Assembly: GCA_964594985.1 (NCBI GenBank)
Contig: CAZQNQ010000028.1
Location: forward strand, 1-64,000
Direction of reading: 5' to 3'
DNA length: 64,000 bases
From: JADLHS01 sp964594985
GTDB lineage: Bacteria > Verrucomicrobiota > Verrucomicrobiia > Limisphaerales > JADLHS01
The translations under genes and the position numbers were made by a program. A model generated the notes under the pieces. It saw only the letters and a list, made by a program, of their open reading frames with translations, was not told the origin of the DNA and did not search any database. Within the stretch, counting starts at the first letter, position 1. Every line of letters begins with the position of its first letter. Below are positions 8,362 to 16,781 of this stretch, in pieces.

Positions 8362-9717
8362 TCAGCGTTGGGTGCGGAGCAGGTAATCCCGGAACTGTTC
8401 GTAGTCCGTGCCCATGCGGTCGAAGTCCTCGGGCAGTTTGATCATGGCCTCCATTTTCAGCGGCACGTCCGGCGACCAGCCAAATGCTTTTTCGATTTCC
8501 TCCGGGAACTTGGCCGGGTTGGCGGTTTCCAAAATTGCGGCGGGTGAACCATTGAGCGGTTCCGTCGCCAGCCAGTCTTGAAACCCTTGCCAGGCAACTG
8601 CGCCGTGAGGTTCGAGGAGCGACTGGTATTTCTTCCAGTAATCGAGAAAGGCCACCCGCGTGCGCTCATCGCTGACAGAACTGGAAAACAGATCGCGCCG
8701 CATCGCCGCGAGGTCAGGTTGCTTGTGGATCTTGCCGGTCTCATCCATCTGGCCGCCGTAAACCGCGACCAAACGCGCCAGATTGCTCGGATGGCCGACG
8801 TTCATCGCGTTGGAGAGCGAGTTGCGTGAGGGAACGATTTTTTCGTAAATGCCGGTGGCGAGAAATTTCGTGAATGCGTCGTTGTCGTTTACCGACGCGA
8901 TGATCTTCCGCACCGGCAAACCCATCTCACGCGCGACGACCGACCCCATCATGTCACCGAAGTTGCCACTTGGGATCGAGAACACCATCGGCTCGCCGGG
9001 TTTGGCGAGGCGGGACGCGGCATAGAAATAATAAACGCTCTGCGGGAGCAACCGCCCGATGTTGATCGAGTTGGCCGACGAGAGCGGCAGATGTTTCAGC
9101 GCGGGATCGGCGAAGGCCTGTTTCACCATGGCCTGGCAATCGTCGAACTTGCCGTCAACCGCCACGGTGCGGACGTTGCCGGTGAGCGCGGTCATCAGTT
9201 TGCGCTGGCTCACGCTGACTTCAGCGATCGGGAACAGCACGATGACTTTTACGCCGGGAATGTTGTGGAACGCATGGGCGACGGCTGCGCCAGTATCCCC
9301 GCTGGTCGCGGTGAGGATGAGGAGTTGCTTGCCATCCTGTTTCAGAAAATAACCCATCAGGCGCGACATCATCTGCGCGGCAAAATCCTTGAACGAAGCG
9401 GTCGGTCCCTGATCGAGCCGCATCAGGTGGACCCGGTCATAAATCTTTTCGAGCGGGATGTCGAAGTTGTAAGCGTCGCGGCACATCGCGGCGAGAGTGT
9501 CGTCGGGAATGATGCCTTGGGTGAATCTCGACAGAACGCGGAAAGCGATCTCGTGGTAGGGCAGGGCGGGGAACGCCGCGATCGCTTCCGGAGTCAGGCG
9601 CGGAAATTTTTCCGGGAAATACAAGCCGCGATCCGGCGCGAGCCCGCGCAGGAACGCCTCACGCAGGTTGACTGCGGGCGATTGACCGTTGGTGCTGCGA
9701 AAAAGAAGCGTAGCCAT
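8362..9717 (-). CDS. thrC: Threonine synthase
   Basis: This PLP enzyme converts O-phosphohomoserine to threonine. The 451 residues include the PLP-lysine motif GPTASFKDFA (K110), the phosphate-binding ATSGDTGAAVAHA and the later SANSINIGRLLPQ, all hallmarks of the longer ThrC class. The ATG (9715-9717) overlaps the stop codon of hom (9717-9719) by one base, a TAATG junction that implies translational coupling, and the two enzymes are consecutive but for the missing kinase step. No homoserine kinase gene is next to them. Confidence 0.97.
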   Translation of the reverse strand: MATLLFRSTNGQSPAVNLREAFLRGLAPDRGLYFPEKFPRLTPEAIAAFPALPYHEIAFRVLSRFTQGIIPDDTLAAMCRDAYNFDIPLEKIYDRVHLMRLDQGPTASFKDFAAQMMSRLMGYFLKQDGKQLLILTATSGDTGAAVAHAFHNIPGVKVIVLFPIAEVSVSQRKLMTALTGNVRTVAVDGKFDDCQAMVKQAFADPALKHLPLSSANSINIGRLLPQSVYYFYAASRLAKPGEPMVFSIPSGNFGDMMGSVVAREMGLPVRKIIASVNDNDAFTKFLATGIYEKIVPSRNSLSNAMNVGHPSNLARLVAVYGGQMDETGKIHKQPDLAAMRRDLFSSSVSDERTRVAFLDYWKKYQSLLEPHGAVAWQGFQDWLATEPLNGSPAAILETANPAKFPEEIEKAFGWSPDVPLKMEAMIKLPEDFDRMGTDYEQFRDYLLRTQR

Positions 9718-11024
9718 TACTCAAAACTTTCCACCCGGAACATGACGGGTTTGCCTTTGATCACCGGGAGTTTGGCGATCTTGGCGAGCGCCTTCTGCAT
9801 CGCGGCGTTGGTGGCGTCATGGATCATGAGGATCAACGGCACACTCTCGCCTTCGTGGCCTTCGGGCTGGATGACGGAGGAAATCCCGATTTTTGCCGCG
9901 GCCAGAATGGCAGAGATTTTTGCCAGCACCCCGGGTTTGTCCGCGACGCTGAGGCGTAGATAATAGCGGGAGGTGATCTCTGCCATTGGCATGACGCGGC
10001 CTTTCTTGGCGCAAGTCACGAATGGCGGGAGGCGGACTTTTGTTCCGTTGTTCAGATCGAGCACGGCGTCGGCGATGTCGCTCCACACCGCGCTGGCGGT
10101 GGCATCCTTGCCCGCGCCACGCCCGTAAAACAACGTGTCGCCGACGATGTCGCCGCGGACGAAGCAGGCGTTGAACACGCCGTTCACGCTGGCGAGGACG
10201 TGCGAATTCGGGATGAGCGTCGGGTAAACGGAAACCTGCACGCCAGGGTTCTTGCCGGAAATTTGTTTCGCAATGCCGAGCAGCTTGATCGTGTAGCCGA
10301 GTTTCTCGGCAAATTGCATGTCAATCTTCGACACGTCGCGAATGCCTTCGGTGTGAATCGCGCGATGATTCACCCAGAAACCATGCGCCAGCGAGGCCAG
10401 GATGCCGATCTTGTGTTGCGCGTCCACGCCGTCAATGTCGAGATCCGGCGGCGTTTCGGCGTAACCGTGCTTTTGCGCATCAGCGAGCACGGCGGCGAAC
10501 TCCGCGCCTTCCTGCTTCATGCGTGAGAGGATGTAATTGCAGGTGCCGTTGACGATGCCGTAGATGGCGGGGAATTGATTCGCCACGAATCCTTCACGCA
10601 GCGCTTTGATGATCGGGATGCCACCGCACACGCTCGCTTCGTAAAATAGATTCGCGCCGGATTTTGCAGCCGCGGCAAACAGTTCCGGGCCGTGCGCGCT
10701 GAGCAAGGCTTTGTTGGCGGTGACGACCGTCTTGCCGTTCTTCAAGGCGGCGAGGATGATCGTCTTGGCGAGCGTTGTGCCGCCGATGACTTCGATGACG
10801 ACATCAATCTGCGGATCGTTGACCACCGCCTGCCAATCAGCCGTGAGCAAGGCGTGAGGAATTTCGCAAGCGCGGGATTTGCCGAGCGCTTTGACGGCGA
10901 TCTTGCGAAAAGCGACTTTGACGCCGAGCCGCGCGGCCAGCAGGTCGCCATTGCGCAACCACGCGTGATAAACGCCGCTGCCGACCGTGCCGCCGCCGAC
11001 CATTCCAAGATTCACTTGCTGCAT
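9717..11024 (-). CDS. hom: Homoserine dehydrogenase with ACT domain
   Basis: Hom reduces aspartate semialdehyde to homoserine, the branch leading to threonine and methionine. The start at 11024 gives 435 residues beginning MQQVNLGMVGGGTVGSGVY with the NAD(P)-binding glycine motif. Upstream in-frame residues lack family character. The catalytic domain includes YEASVCGGIPIIKALREG and NGTCNYILSRM. The C-terminus (about residues 350-430, RLSVADKPGVLAKISAIL) is an ACT domain, which in this family senses an amino acid, usually threonine. It is coupled to thrC by a one-base overlap. A terminator on the same strand separates it from rplS upstream, so it needs its own promoter. Confidence 0.97.
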   Translation of the reverse strand: MQQVNLGMVGGGTVGSGVYHAWLRNGDLLAARLGVKVAFRKIAVKALGKSRACEIPHALLTADWQAVVNDPQIDVVIEVIGGTTLAKTIILAALKNGKTVVTANKALLSAHGPELFAAAAKSGANLFYEASVCGGIPIIKALREGFVANQFPAIYGIVNGTCNYILSRMKQEGAEFAAVLADAQKHGYAETPPDLDIDGVDAQHKIGILASLAHGFWVNHRAIHTEGIRDVSKIDMQFAEKLGYTIKLLGIAKQISGKNPGVQVSVYPTLIPNSHVLASVNGVFNACFVRGDIVGDTLFYGRGAGKDATASAVWSDIADAVLDLNNGTKVRLPPFVTCAKKGRVMPMAEITSRYYLRLSVADKPGVLAKISAILAAAKIGISSVIQPEGHEGESVPLILMIHDATNAAMQKALAKIAKLPVIKGKPVMFRVESFE

Positions 11025-11092
11025 GGGGCGAACAGCTTGCCGAGAAGCGCGATGCCGGACAATGCAATTTTGAGTTGTGAAGTGTTTGGTCA

Positions 11093-11125
11093 CAAAACAA
11101 AAAGGCGAGGCCGGGGCCTCGCCTT
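11093..11125 (-). terminator. Rho-independent terminator of the rpsP-rplS operon
   Basis: Read on the minus strand, AAGGCGAGG and CCTCGCCTT (genomic 11102-11110 and 11117-11125) pair over nine bases around a 6-base loop and are followed by TTTGTTTTG. It lies 20 bases after the rplS stop. Confidence 0.9.
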
Positions 11126-11144
11126 GGAAATGTTTTGGCTGAAA

Positions 11145-11522
11145 TTACTTCTTGGCCGGAGCTTCGACCTTGTCCTGCTTTTCCTTCACGAGCGTCGCGC
11201 CCTTGCCGAGGCGGTTGCGGAGGTAGGTGAGCTTGGCGCGGCGGACATCGCCGTGGCGTTCCACTTCGATCTTGTCCACGCGCGGGGAGTGCAGCGGGAA
11301 AATACGTTCCACCCCTTCGCCGTAGCTGATGCGGCGGACGGTGAAGGTCTCGTTGAGACCGCGACCGCGCTTGCCGATGACGACGCCCGAGAACACCTGG
11401 ATACGTTCCTTGTCGCCTTCGACGACCTTGGTGTGAACTTTCACAGAGTCGCCAACGTTGAACTTGGCGTCATCTTTCCGAAACTGTGCCGATTGAATTT
11501 TTTCTAGCAATGCCTGGTTCAT
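11145..11522 (-). CDS. rplS: 50S ribosomal protein L19
   Basis: L19 sits at the interface of the ribosomal subunits. The 125 residues show the family core GDSVKVHTKVVEGDKERIQ, FSGVVIGKRGRGLNETFTVR and GVERIFPLHSP, ending in RRAKLTYLRNRLGK. A short lysine/glutamate-rich tail extends past the usual end. It is the last gene of rpsP-khpA-trmD-rplS, 13 bases after trmD, and is followed by a strong terminator. Confidence 0.98.
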   Translation of the reverse strand: MNQALLEKIQSAQFRKDDAKFNVGDSVKVHTKVVEGDKERIQVFSGVVIGKRGRGLNETFTVRRISYGEGVERIFPLHSPRVDKIEVERHGDVRRAKLTYLRNRLGKGATLVKEKQDKVEAPAKK

Positions 11523-11535
11523 AAATAAATTGTTC

Positions 11536-12201
11536 TTAAATCAAATCCGGCCGCTGTTCTTGCGTCCGTTTCTTCGCTTGTTCCGCGCGCCACCTGGCGA
11601 TCTCCGCATGGTTTCCCGAAACCAACACGTCCGGAACTTTCATTCCGCGAAATTCCGCCGGCCGCGTCCACTGCGGATACTCCAGCAACCCGTGACTGAA
11701 CGATTCTTCCGTCGCACTCGCGTCGTCACCCAGCACTCCGGGCAGCAACCGCGCCACCGTATCAATCACCACCATCGCGGGCAGCGCGCCGTTCGTCAGC
11801 ACATAATCGCCGATGGACAACTCGTCGTCCGCCAGCGCTTCCCGGATGCGCTCGTCAAATCCTTCGTAATGGCCGGTCACGATCAACAGGTGTTCCTGTT
11901 GGGCCAGTTCGCGGGCGATGGCCTGATCGAACTTTCGTCCCGCCGGCGACATCAGCACCACGCGCGTCTTCTCGCGCCGCAAACTTTCGACCGCCTCAAA
12001 AATCGGTTCCGGCTTCAGCAACATTCCCGGGCCGCCGCCGAACGGGCGATCATCCACGGTCTTGTGCCGGTCATGCGTCCAGTCCCGTAACTGATGCAAC
12101 TGCAACTCCAGCAACCCGGCCTGACGCGCGCGCTTGATGATGCTTTCATCCAGCGGCCCGGCGAACATCGCCGGAAATAAAGTGAGAATGTCTATTTTCA
12201 T
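11536..12201 (-). CDS. trmD: tRNA (guanine-N1-)-methyltransferase TrmD
   Basis: TrmD methylates G37 of tRNAs with SAM and prevents frameshifting. The 221 residues carry the knotted SPOUT core: MKIDILTLFPAMFAGPLDESI, DDRPFGGGPGM, TGHYEGFDERI, and LSIGDYVLTNGALPAMVVID, with the ending WTRPAEFRG and VPDVLVSGNH. It sits between khpA and rplS. The rimM gene, which normally precedes trmD in this operon, is absent. Confidence 0.98.
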   Translation of the reverse strand: MKIDILTLFPAMFAGPLDESIIKRARQAGLLELQLHQLRDWTHDRHKTVDDRPFGGGPGMLLKPEPIFEAVESLRREKTRVVLMSPAGRKFDQAIARELAQQEHLLIVTGHYEGFDERIREALADDELSIGDYVLTNGALPAMVVIDTVARLLPGVLGDDASATEESFSHGLLEYPQWTRPAEFRGMKVPDVLVSGNHAEIARWRAEQAKKRTQEQRPDLI

Positions 12202-12206
12202 TCTCG

Positions 12207-12276
12207 GTTGGAGTTCCAGCTTTAGCTTGTTTTGCCGCTGAACTTCCGTTTGACAAGCTAAAGCTGGAACTCCAAC
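12207..12276. repeat. Inverted repeat with perfect 24-bp arms, in the place of rimM
   Basis: Positions 12207-12230 (starting GTTGGAGTTCCAGC) and 12253-12276 are exact reverse complements over 24 bases, with a 22-base loop. The element fills the 80-base gap between khpA and trmD. There is no T run, so it is not a standard terminator. Once transcribed it would form a strong RNA hairpin within the operon messenger and could set the balance between the upstream and downstream genes. Confidence 0.85.
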
Positions 12277-12281
12277 TGCTG

Positions 12282-12521
12282 CTACTGCTTGTCTTCCACG
12301 ATCTCCAACGAGCAGCGGATGCCTTTTTTGGCACTGCCCGCGGTGAGCAGGGAACGGATCGCATTGATCGTCTGTCCCTGCCGGCCAATCACCTTGCCCA
12401 CATCCTGCGGATCAAGGCGCAATTCATAGATGGTCATCCCGGCGCGATCCGTCGGTGTGACGGTGACCGCCTCGGGTTTCTGCACGAGTCCCTTGACCAC
12501 GTATTCGAGGAACGCCTGCAT
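12282..12521 (-). CDS. khpA: KH-domain RNA-binding protein KhpA
   Basis: A 79-residue single KH-domain protein with the GxxG loop in KVIGRQGQTINAIRSLL. The start at 12521 gives MQAFLEYVVKGLVQKPEAV, the standard opening of the family. It begins 11 bases after the rpsP stop, in the conserved ribosomal operon position. KhpA proteins bind structured RNAs, in several phyla together with KhpB/Jag. The gene's last codons end six bases before the large hairpin at 12207-12276. Confidence 0.93.
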   Translation of the reverse strand: MQAFLEYVVKGLVQKPEAVTVTPTDRAGMTIYELRLDPQDVGKVIGRQGQTINAIRSLLTAGSAKKGIRCSLEIVEDKQ

Positions 12522-12532
12522 GACCTGAAAAC

Positions 12533-12781
12533 TTAGGCCGCGACTTTGCTGGCCTTCTTGATGAAGCTGGCCACGGTGTCGCTCGGCTGCGCACCCTTGC
12601 TGACCCAATACTTGATACGGTCGAGGTTCAGCTTCACGTTGTTGTCCTTTTGCCGGGGATTATACGTGCCGATCTCTTCGATGAACTTGCCATCGCGAGG
12701 GCTGCGGCCATCGGCCACGACAATACGGAACACGGGCGAGTTCTTCGCACCGATGCGTTTCATACGGATTCTAACTGGCAT
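12533..12781 (-). CDS. rpsP: 30S ribosomal protein S16
   Basis: The 82 residues open MPVRIRMKRIGAKNSPVFRI and contain VADGRSPRDGKFIEEIGTYNP, the family signature, then LDRIKYWVSKGAQPSDTV. S16 is an early-binding protein of the small subunit. The ATG at 12781 is preceded by AAAAGAAAATT-type sequence without a strong ribosome binding site. In-frame codons further upstream are not part of the family. It is the first gene of the minus-strand operon ending in rplS. Confidence 0.98.
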   Translation of the reverse strand: MPVRIRMKRIGAKNSPVFRIVVADGRSPRDGKFIEEIGTYNPRQKDNNVKLNLDRIKYWVSKGAQPSDTVASFIKKASKVAA

Positions 12782-13087
12782 AAATTTTCTTTTTTGTCGC
12801 AACCCGACGACAGTTTCGCACCAGCAAAACTCGGGGTCGTTCCCAAAATTGGGAGCGCAGAGACTAGACGGCCCATGTTTGCCTTGCAAGCACTCATTTA
12901 GCGCTATTTTGTCCGGGGCCGCTCTCCTCAAGTCGGGAATCTGTTTTCGCTCATGGGCTTTGGTCAGAAGCCTGCCGCCGTTTCTAATTTCCTTTTCTTC
13001 CCGGGCGTTCCCTTTATCCTGCCGCGCTCTGGTCGGGGCTTATTTCCTGATTAAGATCAAGAAGAGATTAAGATTAAGAGTTTTTAG
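12782..13087. other. Divergent intergenic region between rpsP and lepA
   Basis: This 306-base space must hold promoters for the ribosomal operon (minus) and for lepA (plus). One weak minus-strand promoter candidate is given separately. Near 13049-13080 there is a decayed stretch of GATTAAG units, resembling one arm of the TTAATC-type elements found elsewhere in the window. No gene is seen. Confidence 0.55.
12861..12889 (-). promoter_or_regulatory. Possible sigma-70-type promoter for rpsP-khpA-trmD-rplS
   Basis: On the minus strand TTGCAA and TAGTCT are separated by 17 bases, about 80 bases before the rpsP ATG. The match to consensus is moderate, so this is a candidate only. Confidence 0.25.
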
Positions 13088-14878
13088 ATGGACGCCGCGC
13101 ATATACGTAATTTCAGCATCATCGCCCATATTGATCACGGGAAGACGACGCTTTCGGATCGCTTGTTGCACATGACCGGCACGATCGCCACACGCGACAT
13201 GTCGGAGCAGTTGCTTGACGCCATGGATCTCGAAAAGGAGCGCGGCATCACCATCAAGGCGCACCCGGTCACGATGCTTTACAAGGCCAGGAACGGCGAA
13301 ACCTACGAGCTGAACTTGATTGACACTCCCGGTCACGTGGATTTCGCGTATGAAGTCTCGCGCAGCTTGAGCGCGTGCGAAGGCGCGTTGCTCGTCATTG
13401 ATGCGGCGCAAGGCGTGGAAGCGCAGACCGTCGCCAACTATCATCTCGCGGCGAAGCAGAACCTCCAGATCATTCCGGTCATCAACAAGATTGATCTTGG
13501 TCACGCCAACGTGCCGCAAGCGTTGCAGCAGTTGGAAGACGTGCTGGCCGTGCCGAGCGAATGGGCGATTCCATGCAGCGCGAAGCAAGGCATCGGCATC
13601 CAGGATATTTTGGAAGCGATCGTGGAGCGTGTGCCGCCCCCGAAGCCGACGGGCGAAAAAAGTTTGCAAGCGTTGGCGTTCGATTCGTATTACGACACCT
13701 ACAAAGGCGTCGTGACGCACGTGCGCGTTTTCAACGGTGAGTTGAAGCCGGGCATGATGGTGAAGTTGCTGCACTCGGGCCAAAATTTCGAGGTGAAGGA
13801 AGTCGGCAGTTTTAATCCCAAGCCCTACACGCGCGACAAGCTGGAGACAGGCGAGACGGGTTACATGACGGCGAACATCAAGAGCGCGGCAGACGTGAAG
13901 ATGGGCGACACGATCACGGACGCGCGGAATCCTTCCGGCGAATTGCCGGGGTTCAAAGAGATTCATCCGATGGTGTTCAGCGGCATTTATCCCATCAACA
14001 CGGCGGATTACGAGGCATTGAAATCTTCGATGGGCAAGTTGAAGTTGAACGACTCGGCTTTCGTGTATTCGACGGAAACGTCGGTGGCGCTCGGATTTGG
14101 TTTCCGGTGTGGCTTCCTCGGTTTGCTGCATTTGGAAATTGTGCAGGAGCGTCTGCGGCGTGAATACGACATGGACATCATCGCGACGTATCCGAGCGTG
14201 GTGTACAAGGTTTATCTGACCGACGGCACGATGAAGGAAGTGGATAATCCGTCGTTCATGCCGGACGTGACGTACATCGCCAAGATCGAAGAGCCGATGG
14301 TGAAGGCGTTCGTGATCTGTCCGAACGAAAACATCGGCGACATGATGTCGTTGATCTCCGAAAAGCGCGGCAACTTGGATCACACGGAGACGCTGGATGC
14401 GCGGCGCGTGATGTTGACCAGCATGATTCCGCTGAACGAAATCCTGATTGATTTCCATGACCGCATCAAAAGCATCACGCGCGGGTTCGGCTCGATGGAT
14501 TACGAGCCGGATGAATACATGGAGAGCGACATGGTGAAGCTCGACATGCTCGTGAACAGCGAGCCGATGGATGCGTTCTCGTGCATCGTGCATCGCACGA
14601 AGGCCGAAGGTCGCGGGCGCACGCTGGCGGAGAAGTTGAAGGAAGTCATCCCGCGTCAGCAGTTCCAGATCAAGATCCAGGCAGCCATCGGCGGCAAGAT
14701 CGTGGCCTCCGAAACCATCAGCGCCTTCCGCAAGGACGTGACGGCGAAATGTTACGGCGGCGACGTATCGCGCAAGCGCAAGCTGCTTGAGAAGCAGAAG
14801 GAAGGTAAGAAGCGCATGAAATCCATCGGCAACGTGAACATCCCGCAGGAAGCGTTCATCGAGGTGCTCAAATCATGA
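13088..14878 (+). CDS. lepA: Elongation factor 4 (LepA)
   Basis: LepA is a ribosome-associated GTPase related to EF-G. The 596 residues are the usual length. G-domain motifs are visible in order: AHIDHGKTTLSDRLL (G1), DLEKERGITIKAH (G2), DTPGHVDFAYEVSRSL (G3), NKIDL (G4) and SAKQGIG (G5). The LepA-specific C-terminal domain follows (KAEGRGRTLAEKLKEVIPR, YGGDVSRKRKLLEKQKEGKKRMK). The ATG at 13088 is preceded by GATTAAGAG about 8 bases upstream. It is followed by lepB after 106 bases, the classic lepA-lepB order. Confidence 0.98.
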   Translation: MDAAHIRNFSIIAHIDHGKTTLSDRLLHMTGTIATRDMSEQLLDAMDLEKERGITIKAHPVTMLYKARNGETYELNLIDTPGHVDFAYEVSRSLSACEGALLVIDAAQGVEAQTVANYHLAAKQNLQIIPVINKIDLGHANVPQALQQLEDVLAVPSEWAIPCSAKQGIGIQDILEAIVERVPPPKPTGEKSLQALAFDSYYDTYKGVVTHVRVFNGELKPGMMVKLLHSGQNFEVKEVGSFNPKPYTRDKLETGETGYMTANIKSAADVKMGDTITDARNPSGELPGFKEIHPMVFSGIYPINTADYEALKSSMGKLKLNDSAFVYSTETSVALGFGFRCGFLGLLHLEIVQERLRREYDMDIIATYPSVVYKVYLTDGTMKEVDNPSFMPDVTYIAKIEEPMVKAFVICPNENIGDMMSLISEKRGNLDHTETLDARRVMLTSMIPLNEILIDFHDRIKSITRGFGSMDYEPDEYMESDMVKLDMLVNSEPMDAFSCIVHRTKAEGRGRTLAEKLKEVIPRQQFQIKIQAAIGGKIVASETISAFRKDVTAKCYGGDVSRKRKLLEKQKEGKKRMKSIGNVNIPQEAFIEVLKS

Positions 14879-14950
14879 GAACGTGGCGTGTGACATGTGA
14901 CGTGTGGCGTGAATCTGCGCGCAACGGCATCGTGCTTTTCAACGCCCCCT

Positions 14951-14978
14951 CCCGTCACCCGTCACCCGTCACCCGTCA
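14951..14978. repeat. Four tandem copies of CCCGTCA
   Basis: Four exact 7-base units lie directly before the lepB start codon, within the presumed leader. Slippage here would change the spacing upstream of lepB but not its reading frame. Confidence 0.8.
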
Positions 14979-14984
14979 CTCCCC

Positions 14985-16193
14985 ATGAATCCCCGCTGGT
15001 TCATTTCCAAGACCGTCCGTCACGCAACGCACATGTGGAAACACGTGCGCAACATCCTCAACGCCCAGCGCGACATCCTTTCCGCGCCGGCGATCGAGAA
15101 CATGACGGCGGCGCTGGCGGAATTGCGGACGGCCACTTACGCCAACCTGCCGAAGGCGGAGTTGGAAGCGCAGATGAAGAAGCTGGAGGAAGCGGCGAAC
15201 AAATGGTTGAAACCGTATCCGCATGCCAGCTATCGCGAGAACGTGGAAGTCTTCCTCGTCGCGCTGGCCGTGGCGATGGGCATCCGCACGTTCTTCGTGC
15301 AACCGTTCAAGATCCCGACCGGCTCGATGCAGCCAACGCTTTATGGCGTGACGTCCAAGAATCTGATCAATGAGCCGGAGGTGAAATTCCCGACGGGGCT
15401 GGCCCGCGTGCAAGAATGGCTGGCGGGCGTTTCTTACATTGATGTCAAAGCCAAGGCGGACGGGAAGATCGAGCGCGTGGATAATCCGGTCGGGATCCGC
15501 ATCGTCAACTTTTACCAGAAGTTCTATCTTGGTGGAGTGGCGCATACGATTTTTCTGCCGCCGGATTTCGGGTCGCCGCCGGGCGGGACATTGCAGGCGC
15601 GGGCGGGCTGGTTCGAGCCAAGCCAGTTTGGAATGCACCCAACCGAACAGGGGGCGAAGTATTACCACAAGGGCGATACGGTGGCGCGCTTCAAGGTGCA
15701 GGCGGGTGATCATCTCTTCGTGGACCGGTTGACCTACAACTTCCGCAAGCCGACGCGTGGTGAGATCGTGGTGTTCGCCACCTCCGGTATCGAGGCGGAA
15801 AAACGCGATCCGTACCGGATGCCCAGCGATCAATTCTATATCAAGCGCATGGTCGCGCTGAGCAACGAGCGCGTTCGGATTGGCGAAGACCGGCATTTGT
15901 TGATTGATGGCAAGCGTTTGGATAATACGACGCCGCATTTTGAGAAAGTTTACAGCCCGACCCAGGCGAGTGATGACCTGGATAATCCCTACTCAGGGCA
16001 CGCGCCGATGGTCTTGTTTGCCAACGGCAACGAGTTTCAAGTGCGTTCGAATCATTTCATGGTGATGGGCGATAACACCGGGAACAGTCTTGATTCGCGC
16101 TTCTTCGGCGACATTGATTCGGACTACATCATCGGGAAACAATTCTTCGTCTATTGGCCGCTGACCAAACGTTTTGGTTGGGGCAATCGCTGA
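14985..16193 (+). CDS. lepB: Signal peptidase I
   Basis: The enzyme removes signal peptides from exported preproteins at the membrane. The 402 residues include one membrane segment (about 86-105) followed directly by the catalytic serine box IPTGSMQPTL (S114), the lysine box QFYIKRMVAL (K287) and the ending VMGDNTGNSLDSRFFG. About 85 residues precede the membrane segment and form a helical cytoplasmic extension (ALAELRTATY.., coiled-coil-like). A roughly 120-residue insertion lies between the serine and lysine boxes. Both are longer than in E. coli but are seen in other large LepB proteins. Neighbour lepA is the usual partner. Confidence 0.96.
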   Translation: MNPRWFISKTVRHATHMWKHVRNILNAQRDILSAPAIENMTAALAELRTATYANLPKAELEAQMKKLEEAANKWLKPYPHASYRENVEVFLVALAVAMGIRTFFVQPFKIPTGSMQPTLYGVTSKNLINEPEVKFPTGLARVQEWLAGVSYIDVKAKADGKIERVDNPVGIRIVNFYQKFYLGGVAHTIFLPPDFGSPPGGTLQARAGWFEPSQFGMHPTEQGAKYYHKGDTVARFKVQAGDHLFVDRLTYNFRKPTRGEIVVFATSGIEAEKRDPYRMPSDQFYIKRMVALSNERVRIGEDRHLLIDGKRLDNTTPHFEKVYSPTQASDDLDNPYSGHAPMVLFANGNEFQVRSNHFMVMGDNTGNSLDSRFFGDIDSDYIIGKQFFVYWPLTKRFGWGNR

Positions 16194-16202
16194 TTTGGCG
16201 CC

Positions 16203-16261
16203 GCCGAGGTAACGAGGCGGATGGGCTGAACAAGCAAGAGATTCCGCCTCCTTACGTCGGC
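16203..16261. repeat. Inverted repeat with GCCGAGGTAACGAGGCGGA-type arms
   Basis: Positions 16203-16221 and 16243-16261 pair over 19 bases with two mismatches around a 21-base loop. It starts 10 bases after the lepB stop codon. No T run follows, so it is listed as a repeat though it might attenuate read-through. Confidence 0.7.
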
Positions 16262-16469
16262 AGCTACGATCAATGCCGGCAAAACCAACCGGTGATTCAC
16301 GCGGCGCGTCTGGTGATATTCCAACTTGGGTAAGGCTGTCAGCGTGGGCGATTCCGTTTCGTTCAAGATCCCTTTGGCCAGCGCCTGAAACGCCCGGGTC
16401 GCTGCTTGCGAAAACAAAAATCCAAAGCGCGGGGTTGCGGCGAAAATTCAGTGCCGCCATTCTCTGCGC

Positions 16470-16754
16470 GTGAATTTCAAGACCGTTGATGTCGTCGTGC
16501 TTGCGTGGCTGGGGGCGCTGGGCGTCGTGACGTTTCTGGCGTTCGGCTTCGACAAATGGCGGGCCGGGCGGGCGGAGTCGCGGGTTTCCGAGGCGCGTCT
16601 GTGTTGGTTGAGCGCGTTGGGCGGTTGGTTTGGCGGGTTGCTGGGGATGATTGTTTTCCGCCATAAAACTGCGAAGTGGAGCTTCAAATTAAAATTTGCG
16701 ATTGCCTTGCTGCCTTGTGTTGCGGGAGTGTGGGCATGGCTCCACTGGCGGTGA
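16470..16754 (+). CDS. DUF1294-family membrane protein
   Basis: A 94-residue protein with three hydrophobic segments. The conserved elements of DUF1294 are present: FGFDKWRAGRAESRVSE, the glycine-rich LGGWFGGLLGM and FRHKTAKWSFK. In many DUF1294 proteins this domain follows a cold-shock domain; here it stands alone. The GTG at 16470 is the likely start since the first membrane segment begins ten residues later. The function is unknown. Confidence 0.87.
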   Translation: MNFKTVDVVVLAWLGALGVVTFLAFGFDKWRAGRAESRVSEARLCWLSALGGWFGGLLGMIVFRHKTAKWSFKLKFAIALLPCVAGVWAWLHWR

Positions 16755-16781
16755 AATGATGTCGGGCGAGGCGAATCCATC

